Assembly: GCF_014641695.1 (NCBI RefSeq)
Contig: NZ_BMIF01000006.1
Coordinates: 225,496-289,495 of the forward strand
Source: Nitratireductor aestuarii
GTDB lineage: Bacteria > Pseudomonadota > Alphaproteobacteria > Rhizobiales > Rhizobiaceae
DNA length: 64,000 nucleotides
Reading direction: 5' to 3'
Below, piece by piece: positions 1-9,004 of this stretch. The notes below the pieces were generated by a model that saw only the letters and a program-made list of their open reading frames with translations, was not told where the DNA came from and searched no databases. How positions within the stretch are numbered: the first letter of the stretch is position 1; each line of letters starts with the position of its first letter. Both the position numbers and the translations under genes were made by a program.

Positions 1-2
1 GC

Positions 3-248
3 AAGCGCGTCGTCCTTGCGCAGGATGCGGTGAAGCATCGTGGCGAACTTGCTTCATGCCAGTCGGCCGGAGCGTTCGACGAAATGGCGGCTGCCGCCAG
101 CATCAGGCGCATCGCCGAGATGGCGGACATCGTCATTCCGGGCCATGACGGACCGATCAGCATCGACAACGGCACCCTTAACCCGAGTGAGCTGGCCACC
201 GAAATCTCGCTGACGTCCAGGCCGCAGACATACCTGCTGGAGACCTGA
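3..248 (+). CDS. MBL-fold metallohydrolase, C-terminal fragment
   Basis: The reading frame is open from base 3 to the TGA at 246-248, so only about the last 81 residues of a protein starting outside the window are seen. The segment RVVLAQDAV, a helix ending RRIAEMADIVIPGHDGP and a short tail match the end of metallo-beta-lactamase-fold hydrolases, where the PGHD motif supplies a late metal-site histidine. The next gene starts one base after the stop, so both are probably translated from one mRNA. The family covers lactonases, thioesterases and similar hydrolases; the substrate cannot be inferred from this fragment. A role beside the amidohydrolase in one catabolic operon is inferred from context only. 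Confidence 0.65.
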   Translation, partial: KRVVLAQDAVKHRGELASCQSAGAFDEMAAAASIRRIAEMADIVIPGHDGPISIDNGTLNPSELATEISLTSRPQTYLLET

Positions 249-249
249 G

Positions 250-1548
250 ATGCTGACGCTTCTTCATAATGCCTTTGTCTGCACCGGCCTTCCTGGCGGC
301 TTCTATCCCGACGGAGCGATCCTCATCCGCGGCAGCAAGATCGTCTGGATCGGCAACCGGGCCGACATGCCCCCGCAACCGGAACCGATCACCTATGAGG
401 ACCTTGGTGGCCGCGTCGTCATTCCGGGTCTCATCAATACCCACGCCCACGGCGGGCTTTCGACGCACCGGTGTTCCTGCGACGATGGCGATCTGTTCCA
501 GTGGGCGGCAGGACTTGCCCCCCACACCTCGCACCTGACCGTCGAGGACAACCGGCGCGGCTGCTATCTCGCCATCATGGACATGGTGCGCAACGGCATC
601 ACTACGGCCTGCGACTGCACGCGCTATGGCGCTGGAGTCTTCGCCGATGTTGCCACGGAGATCGGCATGCGGTCGCTCAGCGGCGCCCTTGCCAACTCCC
701 CCGAATTGCGCAAGACCGGACGGCCCAACTGGCCGCTCGCGCTCGATGAGACGACGGAAGCGATGGAGCTGCACAAAGGCAATGGCCTGGCCCGCTTCTA
801 TCTCGGCGGCCATTCGCCTTACAGCTGCACTGGCGACCTCTTGAAGGAAGTCAGGCGCGAGGCCGATCGCCTCGATCTGCCCTTCGTCATTCACCTCGCC
901 GAAAACCGGCGCGAAAACCAGCAGACGCTCGAGCAATATGGTGCAACGCCGACAGGCTGGCTCGAGCAGCTCGGCATTCTGGACGAGCGCTCGGTGCTCG
1001 CGCACTGCGTCTGGATGGATGAGGCCGATATGGACATCCTGGCGCGCCGCGGTTCAGGCGTCGCCCACAATCCGGCCAGCAACGCCAAGCTGGCGAGCGG
1101 CGTCGCTCCCGTGCCGGCCATGCGCAAGCGCGGTATTCCGGTTGGACTTGGCACCGACAGCACGCTTTCCAACAATTGCCTCGATCTCTTCCAGGAAATG
1201 AAGCTCTCCGTGCTGCTTCAGCGCGTCACCTCGCTCGACGGCTTCATCATGAACGCCGAGGACGCCTTCACCATGGCGACGATCGAGGGTGCGCACGTTC
1301 TCAGCTGGGACAGCGAGATCGGCAGCCTCGAAGCCGGAAAGGAAGCCGACCTTGTCATCCTGAACCTTTCCCATCCGCTCGGACTGACCGCAGAGCGCGT
1401 CCTCTCCGACGTCGTCTACCACGCCGGGCCGCAGCATGTTCAGGCGGTCATGGTCGCTGGCCGGATGATCTTCCGCGACGGTCAGCTGCTGCTGGTCGAT
1501 GAACCCGCCATTCGTACAGCAATCCACGAGTACTACGCAACTCACTGA
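250..1548 (+). CDS. ATZ/TRZ-type amidohydrolase (deaminase-like)
   Basis: 432 residues, a usual length for the cytosolic metal-dependent amidohydrolases that include guanine, 5-methylthioadenosine and chlorotriazine deaminases. The metal motif appears as NTHAHGG near residue 64, followed by HLAENR (about 215), an AHC histidine (about 255) and GTDSTLSNNCLDLFQEMK (about 302), which carries the catalytic Asp. The C-terminal segment, with GSLEAGKEADLVIL, closes the small beta domain typical of the family. The ATG follows a GGAGA stretch and the upstream stop by one base. A nucleoside-phosphorylase homologue follows after 18 bp, which suggests the substrate is a purine, pterin or related N-heterocycle; that is inference. 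Deamination or dechlorination cannot be distinguished here. Confidence 0.85.
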   Translation: MLTLLHNAFVCTGLPGGFYPDGAILIRGSKIVWIGNRADMPPQPEPITYEDLGGRVVIPGLINTHAHGGLSTHRCSCDDGDLFQWAAGLAPHTSHLTVEDNRRGCYLAIMDMVRNGITTACDCTRYGAGVFADVATEIGMRSLSGALANSPELRKTGRPNWPLALDETTEAMELHKGNGLARFYLGGHSPYSCTGDLLKEVRREADRLDLPFVIHLAENRRENQQTLEQYGATPTGWLEQLGILDERSVLAHCVWMDEADMDILARRGSGVAHNPASNAKLASGVAPVPAMRKRGIPVGLGTDSTLSNNCLDLFQEMKLSVLLQRVTSLDGFIMNAEDAFTMATIEGAHVLSWDSEIGSLEAGKEADLVILNLSHPLGLTAERVLSDVVYHAGPQHVQAVMVAGRMIFRDGQLLLVDEPAIRTAIHEYYATH

Positions 1549-1566
1549 TACAGGAACTGGAACACC

Positions 1567-2400
1567 ATGAGCAAAGCACCCATCGGCCTCATCACGAGTG
1601 CGGCGTCGGAAAACCTCCTCAAGGATCGCCGTGTGGAGGTTGTTTCGACCCCTTGGGGCGAAGCGTCGATCCTGCTCGGCACGATTGGCGGACGCGAGGC
1701 TGCGGTGCAGCTGCGCTACGGCGCGGGCCTCACCACCCCGAGCCACAAGATCAACTACCACGCCAATCTCTTCGCGCTGCATGAACTGGGCGTCGAGTCG
1801 ATCATCTCGCAGAACGCCATCGGTTCGGTAAACCCGGCAATCCGTCCCGGCGATATCGTCATCTCCAATGACTTCCTCGACAAGACCAAGTCGCGTGCAC
1901 AGTCGCTCTTCGACGAAAGCGAATGCTGGGTTCGCGTCGACTTTACCGACCCGTTCTGCCCGCGCCTGCGTCAGGATCTGATCACATCCGCCACCAGGTT
2001 CTCCAACCGCATCATCGAGCGCGGCACTTTCGTCTGCACCGAAGGCCCGCGCTTCGAGACGCCGGCTGAAATCCGCGCCTATGCCAAGGAAGGCGGCGAC
2101 ATCGTCGGAACGCCGCTGGTGCCGGAAGTGATCTTCGCGCGCGAACTCGAAATGTGCTTCGCCTCGATCGCGCCGGTGATCAATTTCGGTGCCGGCATGG
2201 CGCCCGCCGTCATTCACTTCGGCCCCGGCTCGATGAATGACATCTACTACAAGGAAGGCCTGCACGACCTTATCGAGAAGATCCTGATCGACGCCATCGC
2301 AGGCATCTCTTCCGACCGCTCCACCTGCACCTGCGGCACGGCGCTTGAAGGCGGCTTCCATGGCCAGCCTCCGGCGTGGCTGAAGCGCAAGATCGCCTAA
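1567..2400 (+). CDS. Nucleoside phosphorylase family protein (MTAP/PNP-like)
   Basis: 277 residues matching the purine nucleoside/methylthioadenosine phosphorylase fold: RYGAG in place of the usual RHG, then SHKINYHANLFAL, a PGDIVISNDFLDKT segment and the strongly conserved EGPRFETPAEIR. The usual phosphate-loop GGSG at the amino end reads TSAAS, and the base-pocket GMT reads GTP (VGTPLVPEV). These changes argue for a fold member with altered substrate or chemistry rather than a housekeeping enzyme. It lies 18 bp after an amidohydrolase and before an importer ATPase, so it probably acts on an imported nucleoside-like compound. An AGGAACTGG stretch lies just before the ATG. Confident of the family, not of phosphorolysis. 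Confidence 0.8.
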   Translation: MSKAPIGLITSAASENLLKDRRVEVVSTPWGEASILLGTIGGREAAVQLRYGAGLTTPSHKINYHANLFALHELGVESIISQNAIGSVNPAIRPGDIVISNDFLDKTKSRAQSLFDESECWVRVDFTDPFCPRLRQDLITSATRFSNRIIERGTFVCTEGPRFETPAEIRAYAKEGGDIVGTPLVPEVIFARELEMCFASIAPVINFGAGMAPAVIHFGPGSMNDIYYKEGLHDLIEKILIDAIAGISSDRSTCTCGTALEGGFHGQPPAWLKRKIA

Positions 2401-2407
2401 ACAACCA

Positions 2408-2454
2408 GTGCAATTCCAGGAAAAGTGGAAACCGGTTTTCCGTCCGAATTGCAC
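2408..2454. repeat. Palindromic intergenic element of Rhizobiales type
   Basis: A 47-bp imperfect palindrome fills most of the gap between two operon genes. Outer arms are GTGCAATTC and GAATTGCAC (perfect 9 bp), with a nested GGAAAA/TTTTCC pair inside. I recall very similar elements, with the core GGAAAAGTG...CGGTTTTCC, scattered between genes in Rhizobium and relatives. It could fold in RNA and affect stability of the flanking messages. Only one copy is obvious in the window. Confidence 0.6.
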
Positions 2455-2487
2455 AAGACCCCAGTTCCGCCTTCTGAGGATTGAACC

Positions 2488-4320
2488 TTGCACATGTCGC
2501 CAAACCAGACATCAGCCGAACCGGTGCTTTCCGTCCGCGATCTGACGACGTCGTTCCTTGTCGACCGCGCATGGAAGCCGGTCGTCAATGGCATCTCGTT
2601 TGACGTCCTGCCGGGCGAGACACTTGCCATCGTCGGCGAAAGCGGCTCCGGCAAGAGCGTTACCTCGCTGTCGATCATGCGGCTACTTGCCAAGGGCACG
2701 AGTCGCATTGAAGGCGAGGTCTTCCTCAACGGGCGGAATCTTCTGGCGCTGTCGGACCCGGAGATGCGTCAGGTTCGCGGCCGCGACATGGCGATGATCT
2801 TCCAGGAGCCGATGACATCGCTCAACCCGATCTTCACGGTCGGCAAACAGCTGGTCGAGGCATTGACCTGCCACGGCCAGATGTCGGCGTCGCAGGCGCG
2901 CGACGAAGCGGTGCGCCTGATGACCAAGGTGCGCATTCCCAATCCGACGGCGCGGCTTGAAGAATATCCGCATCAGTTCTCCGGTGGTATGCGCCAGCGC
3001 GTGATGATCGCGATGGCGCTCGCCTCGAGACCAAAGCTGCTGATTGCCGATGAGCCGACCACCGCACTCGACGTTACCATCCAGGGCCAGATTCTGGATC
3101 TCATCAAGACGCTGCAGGAAGAGGAGGGCATGTCGGTCCTCTTCATCACGCATGACATGGGCGTCGTCGCCGAAATCGCCGACCGCGTGATCGTGATGTA
3201 CCGCGGCGAGGCGGTGGAGAGCGGCTCGACCGAGGCCATTTTCCACCACGGCAAACACCCCTATACGCGGGCGCTGCTGTCCGCCGTTCCGCGTTTGGGA
3301 TCAATGACCGGGCAGGAACTGCCGCAACGCTTCCCGCTGGTGGACATCAGGACCGGGGAAGCCGAGCAGGCCCGGCCGGTTACTGTCGACGTTGATCGTG
3401 CGGCGCCTCCGATCCTCTCGGTAAAGAACCTCGTGACGCGTTTCCCGATCCGCAACGGCTTTCTCGGCCGCCCGACAGGCGCCGTGCATGCGGTGGAAGA
3501 TGTCACGTTCGACCTTTATCAGGGTGAAACCCTGGCCCTGGTGGGCGAATCCGGCTGCGGTAAGTCAACAACGGGGCGGTCGATCACCCGACTGGTCGAA
3601 CCCAATCGTGGCAACATCACCATCAACGGCGTGGACATGAGGGCTCTCGGCAAGAGCGCGCTGCGCCGCCAGCGCCGCGATATTCAGATGATCTTTCAGG
3701 ATCCGTTCGCCAGCCTCAATCCGCGCATGACTGTGGGTGCGGCAATTGCCGAGCCCTATCTTGAGCACAAGCTTGGAACGCAGGCACAGGCAAAGGAAAA
3801 GGTCGCCGATCTCCTCGAGCGCGTCGGGCTGTCGCCTGACATGATGAGCCGCTTTCCGCACGAATTTTCCGGCGGCCAGCGCCAGCGCATCTGCATTGCC
3901 CGCGCCCTGGCGCTCGACCCGAAGATCATCGTGGCCGACGAAAGTGTTTCCGCGCTCGACGTCTCCATCAAGGCGCAGGTCTGCAATCTCCTGATGGATC
4001 TGCAGGAAAGCCTCAAGCTCTCCTATCTGTTCATCTCGCACGACATGGCCGTGGTGGAACGCATCAGCCACCGCGTGGCGGTGATGCATCTTGGTGAAAT
4101 CGTCGAGATCGGGCCGCGCGCCTCCGTATTCGACAATCCGCAGCATCCCTACACGCGCAAGCTGATGAACGCCGTGCCGGTGCCTGATCCCTCACGCCGC
4201 GGCGTCCGCCGCAACCTGGACGCGGACGAATTGAAGAGCCCCGTCAGGCCCGTCGGTTATGAGCCTCAGAGAGGCAGCTACCGTGAGGTGTCAACGGGCC
4301 ATTGGGTACGGCAGGAATGA
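2488..4320 (+). CDS. Double ABC-transporter ATPase, oligopeptide/dipeptide family
   Basis: 610 residues containing two complete ATPase halves, as in GsiA-type or fused DppD-DppF proteins. Half one: Walker A GESGSGKS near residue 51, signature FSGGMRQR, Walker [13 protein letters not shown]. Half two: Walker A GESGCGKS near 352, signature FSGGQRQR, Walker [13 protein letters not shown]. Each half ends with the HPYTR segment characteristic of peptide-type importers. It energises uptake at the inner face of the membrane; the permeases and binding protein are not in the window and probably lie upstream of base 1. The start chosen is TTG at 2488, seven bases after TGAGGA; ATG at 2494 is an alternative. 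It probably imports the substrate of the upstream amidohydrolase. Confidence 0.93.
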   Translation: MHMSPNQTSAEPVLSVRDLTTSFLVDRAWKPVVNGISFDVLPGETLAIVGESGSGKSVTSLSIMRLLAKGTSRIEGEVFLNGRNLLALSDPEMRQVRGRDMAMIFQEPMTSLNPIFTVGKQLVEALTCHGQMSASQARDEAVRLMTKVRIPNPTARLEEYPHQFSGGMRQRVMIAMALASRPKLLIADEPTTALDVTIQGQILDLIKTLQEEEGMSVLFITHDMGVVAEIADRVIVMYRGEAVESGSTEAIFHHGKHPYTRALLSAVPRLGSMTGQELPQRFPLVDIRTGEAEQARPVTVDVDRAAPPILSVKNLVTRFPIRNGFLGRPTGAVHAVEDVTFDLYQGETLALVGESGCGKSTTGRSITRLVEPNRGNITINGVDMRALGKSALRRQRRDIQMIFQDPFASLNPRMTVGAAIAEPYLEHKLGTQAQAKEKVADLLERVGLSPDMMSRFPHEFSGGQRQRICIARALALDPKIIVADESVSALDVSIKAQVCNLLMDLQESLKLSYLFISHDMAVVERISHRVAVMHLGEIVEIGPRASVFDNPQHPYTRKLMNAVPVPDPSRRGVRRNLDADELKSPVRPVGYEPQRGSYREVSTGHWVRQE

Positions 4321-4388
4321 TAGGATAAATTGCTGCGGGAAAAAGTGGGTAAATGCGGGTGCGTGACGTCGTTGTTGGCGCACAGCGC

Positions 4389-4414
4389 CGCGGGACATTC
4401 AATAAAGTCCCGCG
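4389..4414 (+). terminator. Possible terminator after ABC operon
   Basis: Perfect 8-bp inverted arms CGCGGGAC and GTCCCGCG separated by a 10-nt A/T-rich loop, 69 bp after the ABC gene and before the oppositely oriented lrp-type gene. No strong T-tract follows, so it may be a weak or bidirectional terminator. Confidence 0.45.
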
Positions 4415-4452
4415 TTCGGTTAAACCTGGTGGCAGGACTGTGCTCGTTAATC

Positions 4453-4944
4453 TTACCTAGCCGGCCACAGTTGTTCCAAGGGCAGGGCCGTCTTGTACTT
4501 GACCTGCTTCAAGGAAAAGCTGGAGCGAATGTTTGCCACTCCCGGCGTTTTGGTGAGCTTTTCAAGGATGAAGTCCTTGAGCGCCACTGCATCGCGCACG
4601 ACCACGCGCAGCAGGTAGTCGGCGTCGCCGGTCATGAGGTAACACTCCATCACTTCCGGTAGTTCGGCGACAGTCGATTCAAAGATTTCCAAGGTCTTCT
4701 CTGACTGGCGGTCCAGCGTGATCTGAATGAATACGCTGAGTGTCGGTCCAAGCTTCTCAGCGTCCAGCAGTCCGTAATAGCCGCGGATGACGCCAGCCTC
4801 TTCCAACTGGCGCACACGTGCCAGACACGGCGATGGCGAGAGGCCGACGCGGCCCGCCAATTCCACATTCGGTAATCGCCCTTCTCCCTGCAATTCATGC
4901 AGGATCCTGCGATTGAAGCTGTCGAGCACTGTCGTTCCATTCAT
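4453..4944 (-). CDS. Lrp/AsnC family transcriptional regulator
   Basis: 163 residues, the standard length. An N-terminal helix-turn-helix (about residues 9-52, including LAGRVGLSPSPCLARVRQLEEAGVI seen in pieces) precedes an effector-sensing RAM domain (about 70-145) with MTGDADYLLRVVVRD. Members bind amino acids or related metabolites and form dimers to octamers that wrap DNA. The gene is divergent from the pyruvate dehydrogenase operon, and a near-consensus Lrp box lies between them at 4965-4979, so it most likely regulates that operon and itself. The effector is unknown; a branched-chain amino acid, alanine or pyruvate-derived ligand would fit. Confidence 0.92.
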   Translation of the reverse strand: MNGTTVLDSFNRRILHELQGEGRLPNVELAGRVGLSPSPCLARVRQLEEAGVIRGYYGLLDAEKLGPTLSVFIQITLDRQSEKTLEIFESTVAELPEVMECYLMTGDADYLLRVVVRDAVALKDFILEKLTKTPGVANIRSSFSLKQVKYKTALPLEQLWPAR

Positions 4945-4964
4945 GCCGAGATATCCCCGTTTAA

Positions 4965-4979
4965 CAGCAGATTATGCTG
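4965..4979. promoter_or_regulatory. Candidate Lrp-type operator
   Basis: The 15-mer CAGCAGATTATGCTG matches the published E. coli Lrp consensus YAGHAWATTWTDCTR at 14 of 15 positions by eye and is palindromic. It lies 21 bp upstream of the regulator start and about 80 bp upstream of the aceE GTG, a position suited to control of both divergent genes. The assignment is inferred from sequence and location. Confidence 0.6.
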
Positions 4980-5058
4980 CTAATCGTTTTTTGAGAAGCG
5001 TATGCGGCAGGAAATTTTCCCCGGGGACGGTTATCCTGAATACATGCAGGAGGACACC

Positions 5059-7731
5059 GTGAACTCGATACCCAACATCAAGAACATGATCGCCAGCGCA
5101 GACATAGACCCGGCAGAAACTGCCGACTGGGTAAACGCGCTCGATTCAGTCGCCAAGGTAGATGGAGAGCAGCGGGCGCAATTCCTGCTCGCCGCCCTGG
5201 AGCGGCACGCCAGGGAAATGGGGCTCTTTGAAGAGACGCCACCATATTCCCCCTACCGTAACACGATCGAACTAGACAAGCAGCCACCATTCCCCGGCGA
5301 CCTGGCCATGGAGGAGCGCATCACTTCCATCATTCGCTGGAATGCGCTTGCCATGGTTGTCCGTGCCAACAGGGCCTATGGTGAGTTGGGCGGCCACATC
5401 GCAAGCTATGCATCGGCAGCCGAAATCTTCGAGATCGGGTTCAACCACTTCTATCGTGCGGATGAAGGTCAGGGTGGCGATCTGGTGTTCTTCCAGCCGC
5501 ATTCAGCACCCGGTGTTTATGCCCGCGCCTTCCTTGAAGGTCGGCTAACCGAAGACCATCTCGCAAAGTATCGTCAGGAAATTTCAGGCGGCGGCCTCTG
5601 CTCCTATCCGCACCCGTGGCTGATGCCTGACTTCTGGCAGTTCCCCACCGGATCCATGGGTCTCGGGCCGATCAGCGCCATCTATCAGGCGCGTTTCATG
5701 CGCTACATGCGAGACCGCGGCATCGCCCAGACAGACCACCAGCACGTATGGGGTGTGTTCGGCGATGGCGAGATGGATGAGCCGGAATCCGTTGCAGCAC
5801 TTTCGCTGGCGGCCCGCGAGCAGCTCGACAACCTGACCTTCATCATCAACTGCAACCTGCAGCGCCTGGATGGCCCGGTTCGCGGCAATGGCCAGATCAT
5901 TCAGGAGCTGGAGCGGACATTCCGTGGTGCGGGATGGAACGTCATCAAGGTTCTGTGGGGTTCCGAATGGGATCCTATCTTCGCACGTGATGCCGATCAC
6001 CGCCTCTTGCAGCGCTTCGCTGAAACCCCCGACGGCGAATATCAGACGCTTGGCGCGAAGGATGGCGCCTACAACCTCGCCCACTTCTTCGACAGCGACC
6101 CGGAAATCCGCAAGCTGGTCGCGCACATGTCTGACCACGACATCGACCAGCTTAAGCGTGGCGGTCACGACTTCCGCAAGCTTTACGCGGCCTTTCATGC
6201 CGCCAAGAACACGAAGGGCCGTCCGACCGTCATCCTGGCCAAGACCAAGAAGGGATACGGAATGGGCGGTGCAGGCGAGTCCCGCATGAACGCACATCAG
6301 GCCAAGAAGCTTGATGTGGGCGCGCTCATTGCCTTCCGTGACAAATTCAACCTGCCGCTGACGGATCAGCAGGTGGAGAACCTGGAGTTCTATCGCCCTG
6401 CGGAGAGCTCGGCGGAGCTGACCTACCTGCATGAACGCCGTCGTTCCTTGGGCGGGTATCTGCCACGCCGCCGGCAGGCATCAGAGCCTGTGACGATACC
6501 TGCATTCTCCACCTATGCGGATTTCGCACTGAAGGCTGACGGCAAGGAGATGTCCACCACCGTGGTAGCAGTCCGTCTCTTGAGCAACCTGCTCAAGAGC
6601 AAGGATTTTGGTCCGCTCATGGTGCCGATCGTTGCCGATGAGGCGCGCACCTTCGGCATGGACAATCTGTTCCGCCAGATCGGCATCTATTCGCCCGTCG
6701 GCCAGACTTACGAGCCGGAAGATGCGGGCTCGATGCTTTACTACAAGGAAGCCGTTGACGGACAGCTTCTCGAGGAAGGGATCACCGAGGCTGGCGCAAT
6801 CTCTTCGTGGGTTGCTGCCGCTACATCCTACAGCGTGCACGGCAAGCCTCTGCTACCTGTCTACATCTACTACTCCATGTTCGGCTTCCAGCGGATCGGC
6901 GACCTGATCTGGGCTGCGGCCGACCAACGGGCGCGAGGCTTCCTGATCGGCGCTACCGCAGGACGGACGACACTTGGCGGTGAGGGCCTGCAGCATCAGG
7001 ATGGCAGCAGTCACCTGGTTGCTTCCACCGTTCCCAATTGTCGTGCCTACGATCCCGCTTATGGCTACGAACTGGCGACCATCATGGACCACGGTGCGCG
7101 CCGCATGATGGAAGAGGGCGCGGACGAGTTCTACTACATCACCGCCATGAACGAGAACTACCCCCAGCCCTCCATGCCGGAAGGCGTTGCTGAAGGTATC
7201 ATCAAGGGTATCTATTCTCTGTCTGGCCCGGCCGATGGCCGTGCTCAGGTTCGCCTTCTTGGTTCGGGCGCGATCCTGCCGGAGGTCGTGGCCGCGGCAG
7301 AGCTGCTGAAGTCGGACTGGAACGTCGAGGCCGAGGTGCTCTCGGTGACGAGCTATACCGAGCTTTCCCGCGAGGCGCGTGAGATCGAGCGAGCGCGCAT
7401 CTTCCTCGGCGAGACGGGATCGACATGTCACCTGGAAAAGACATTGCCGGGACGCGCGCCTGTGGTGGCGGCAAGCGACTATGTCCGCGCACTGCCTCAG
7501 CTTATCGCTTCGTATGTTGCAGCCCCCATGACTGTACTAGGAACTGACGGCTTTGGCCGCAGCGACACGCGGTCTGCCCTGCGCGCCTTCTTCGAGGTGG
7601 ACCGCTACCACGTGGTCGTGGCCGCACTGCATTCCCTCGTCCGTGAGGGCACACTGCGGCTCGAGACCGTGCAGCAGGCGATCGAAAAATACGGCATTGC
7701 GTCCAACGCAACAGCCCCCTGGGCTCGCTAA
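5059..7731 (+). CDS. aceE: Pyruvate dehydrogenase E1, homodimeric (AceE type)
   Basis: 890 residues from the GTG at 5059, matching the roughly 887-residue AceE enzymes. The ThDP motif GDGEMDEPES lies near residue 235, and NCNLQRLDGPVRGNG and SRMNAHQAKK are AceE hallmarks. It decarboxylates pyruvate and transfers the acetyl group to E2 lipoyl groups in the cytosolic complex. An in-frame ATG at 5002 would add 19 residues, but AGGAGG at 5048-5053 sits five bases before the GTG, and the protein then begins NSIPNIKNM. Alphaproteobacteria usually carry the heterotetrameric PdhAB E1, so this is probably an additional, conditionally expressed complex. E2 and E3 genes follow directly, and an Lrp-type regulator is divergent. 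Confidence 0.95.
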   Translation: MNSIPNIKNMIASADIDPAETADWVNALDSVAKVDGEQRAQFLLAALERHAREMGLFEETPPYSPYRNTIELDKQPPFPGDLAMEERITSIIRWNALAMVVRANRAYGELGGHIASYASAAEIFEIGFNHFYRADEGQGGDLVFFQPHSAPGVYARAFLEGRLTEDHLAKYRQEISGGGLCSYPHPWLMPDFWQFPTGSMGLGPISAIYQARFMRYMRDRGIAQTDHQHVWGVFGDGEMDEPESVAALSLAAREQLDNLTFIINCNLQRLDGPVRGNGQIIQELERTFRGAGWNVIKVLWGSEWDPIFARDADHRLLQRFAETPDGEYQTLGAKDGAYNLAHFFDSDPEIRKLVAHMSDHDIDQLKRGGHDFRKLYAAFHAAKNTKGRPTVILAKTKKGYGMGGAGESRMNAHQAKKLDVGALIAFRDKFNLPLTDQQVENLEFYRPAESSAELTYLHERRRSLGGYLPRRRQASEPVTIPAFSTYADFALKADGKEMSTTVVAVRLLSNLLKSKDFGPLMVPIVADEARTFGMDNLFRQIGIYSPVGQTYEPEDAGSMLYYKEAVDGQLLEEGITEAGAISSWVAAATSYSVHGKPLLPVYIYYSMFGFQRIGDLIWAAADQRARGFLIGATAGRTTLGGEGLQHQDGSSHLVASTVPNCRAYDPAYGYELATIMDHGARRMMEEGADEFYYITAMNENYPQPSMPEGVAEGIIKGIYSLSGPADGRAQVRLLGSGAILPEVVAAAELLKSDWNVEAEVLSVTSYTELSREAREIERARIFLGETGSTCHLEKTLPGRAPVVAASDYVRALPQLIASYVAAPMTVLGTDGFGRSDTRSALRAFFEVDRYHVVVAALHSLVREGTLRLETVQQAIEKYGIASNATAPWAR

Positions 7732-7739
7732 GGAGAAGC

Positions 7740-8996
7740 GTGGTGGAGACTGTTGCATTGGTTGAGCGTCAAACCATCCATCTTCCGACGATTGGCGATT
7801 ACAAGGATGTTCCTGTCGTCGAAATCCTGGTCAAGCCGGGGGACACGGTCAGCTTTGAAGACACCATCATCGTGCTGGAATCCGACAAGGCAACCATCGA
7901 GGTGCCGTCCCCGGTTTCCGGCACTCTGGTGGAACTTCTGGTCGAGATCGGGAGCAGGGTGTCAGAAGGTGCGCCGATCGCCATTTTCGAGATCAGCGAA
8001 AAGGCGCCAGTCGCGCCGAAGCCTGATACGGCATCTGAAACCAGGCCTGTTGCCGCTGCGCCTGCCGCGGTGGAGGCTGCTGCGCCAGTAACAGGTGCAG
8101 CGGCCAGCAAGGCGCACGCATCGCCTTCGGTCCGTTCCTATGCGCGTGAACTTGGCGTGTCCCTCGATGAGGTGCAGCCCACCGGCCGCAAAGGCCGCAT
8201 CATGCGCGAGGATGTTCAGGCCTACGTGAAGGGCCGGATCGCGGCACCAGCATCCAACGGTGGCATAGCCGTAGCGCCAGCGCCTGCTTACGACTTTGCG
8301 CGCTATGGCGAGATCGAGCGTGTTCCTTTGACGAGGATCCAGCAGATTTCCGGTTCGAGCCTGCACCGCAACTGGGTCACCGTTCCGCACGTCACCAGTT
8401 TTGACGAGGCAGATGTGACAGACATCGAATCCTTCCGCGTTGCCATGAATGGCGAAGCAAAGGGGGCGAGGGCCAAGCTCACCATGGTTGCTTTCCTGGC
8501 CAAGGCGTCTGCGCTGGCGTTGAAGGAGTACCCGCGGTTCAACGCCTCGCTGGAAGGCGACACGCTGGTGTTGAAGAAATACGTCCACGTGGGCGTTGCA
8601 GTCGACACGCCAAAGGGCCTGCTGGTGCCGGTTGTTCGCGACTGCGATCGCAAGGGGCTGAACGAGATCGCCGAAGAGATTGCGGGGCTCGCAGAAAGAG
8701 CGCGTAACGGCAAGCTCGCTCCTTCGGACATGGAGGGGGGCTGCTTCTCGGTCTCGTCTCTCGGCGGTGTCGGCGGTACTGGCTTCACGCCGATCATCAA
8801 TGCCCCCGAAGTGGCGATCCTCGGCGCGGCTCGCGCACAGATGCAGCCCCGCTGGGATGGCACGGCATTCCAGCCGCGGCTGATCCTGCCGGTCAGGCTG
8901 TCGTGGGATCACAGGGTCTTGGATGGGGTTGCCGCCGCGCGTTTCCTGGGAACGGTGGTCAAAATCCTGGGCGATTTCCGTCGCGCAGCGCTCTGA
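7740..8996 (+). CDS. aceF: Dihydrolipoamide acyltransferase E2 of the PDH complex
   Basis: 418 residues with one lipoyl domain (lipoyl lysine in ESDKATIE, K50), an Ala/Pro-rich linker, a peripheral subunit-binding domain (SPSVRSYARELGVSLDEV, about 123-160) and a catalytic domain ending in WDHRVLDG, with the active-site histidine near 391. It moves acyl groups from E1 to CoA and forms the complex core. The start is one of two adjacent GTG codons (7740 or 7743) after AGGAG. It lies 8 bp after aceE. One lipoyl domain is at the low end for E2 partners of AceE-type E1. A 2-oxoacid other than pyruvate is possible, but the AceE neighbour argues for pyruvate. Confidence 0.93.
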   Translation: MVETVALVERQTIHLPTIGDYKDVPVVEILVKPGDTVSFEDTIIVLESDKATIEVPSPVSGTLVELLVEIGSRVSEGAPIAIFEISEKAPVAPKPDTASETRPVAAAPAAVEAAAPVTGAAASKAHASPSVRSYARELGVSLDEVQPTGRKGRIMREDVQAYVKGRIAAPASNGGIAVAPAPAYDFARYGEIERVPLTRIQQISGSSLHRNWVTVPHVTSFDEADVTDIESFRVAMNGEAKGARAKLTMVAFLAKASALALKEYPRFNASLEGDTLVLKKYVHVGVAVDTPKGLLVPVVRDCDRKGLNEIAEEIAGLAERARNGKLAPSDMEGGCFSVSSLGGVGGTGFTPIINAPEVAILGAARAQMQPRWDGTAFQPRLILPVRLSWDHRVLDGVAAARFLGTVVKILGDFRRAAL

Positions 8997-9004
8997 GGTT
9001 GCTC

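Noticed and set aside
1054..2493. Long minus-strand open frame of 479 codons opposite the amidohydrolase and phosphorylase genes
   Set aside because: It is antisense to two clear genes; high GC content creates such frames, and its translation shows no recognisable motif.
5002..5058. Longer N-terminus for AceE starting at the ATG 5002
   Set aside because: AGGAGG lies inside this stretch, five bases before the GTG at 5059, and the length from the GTG fits known enzymes better.
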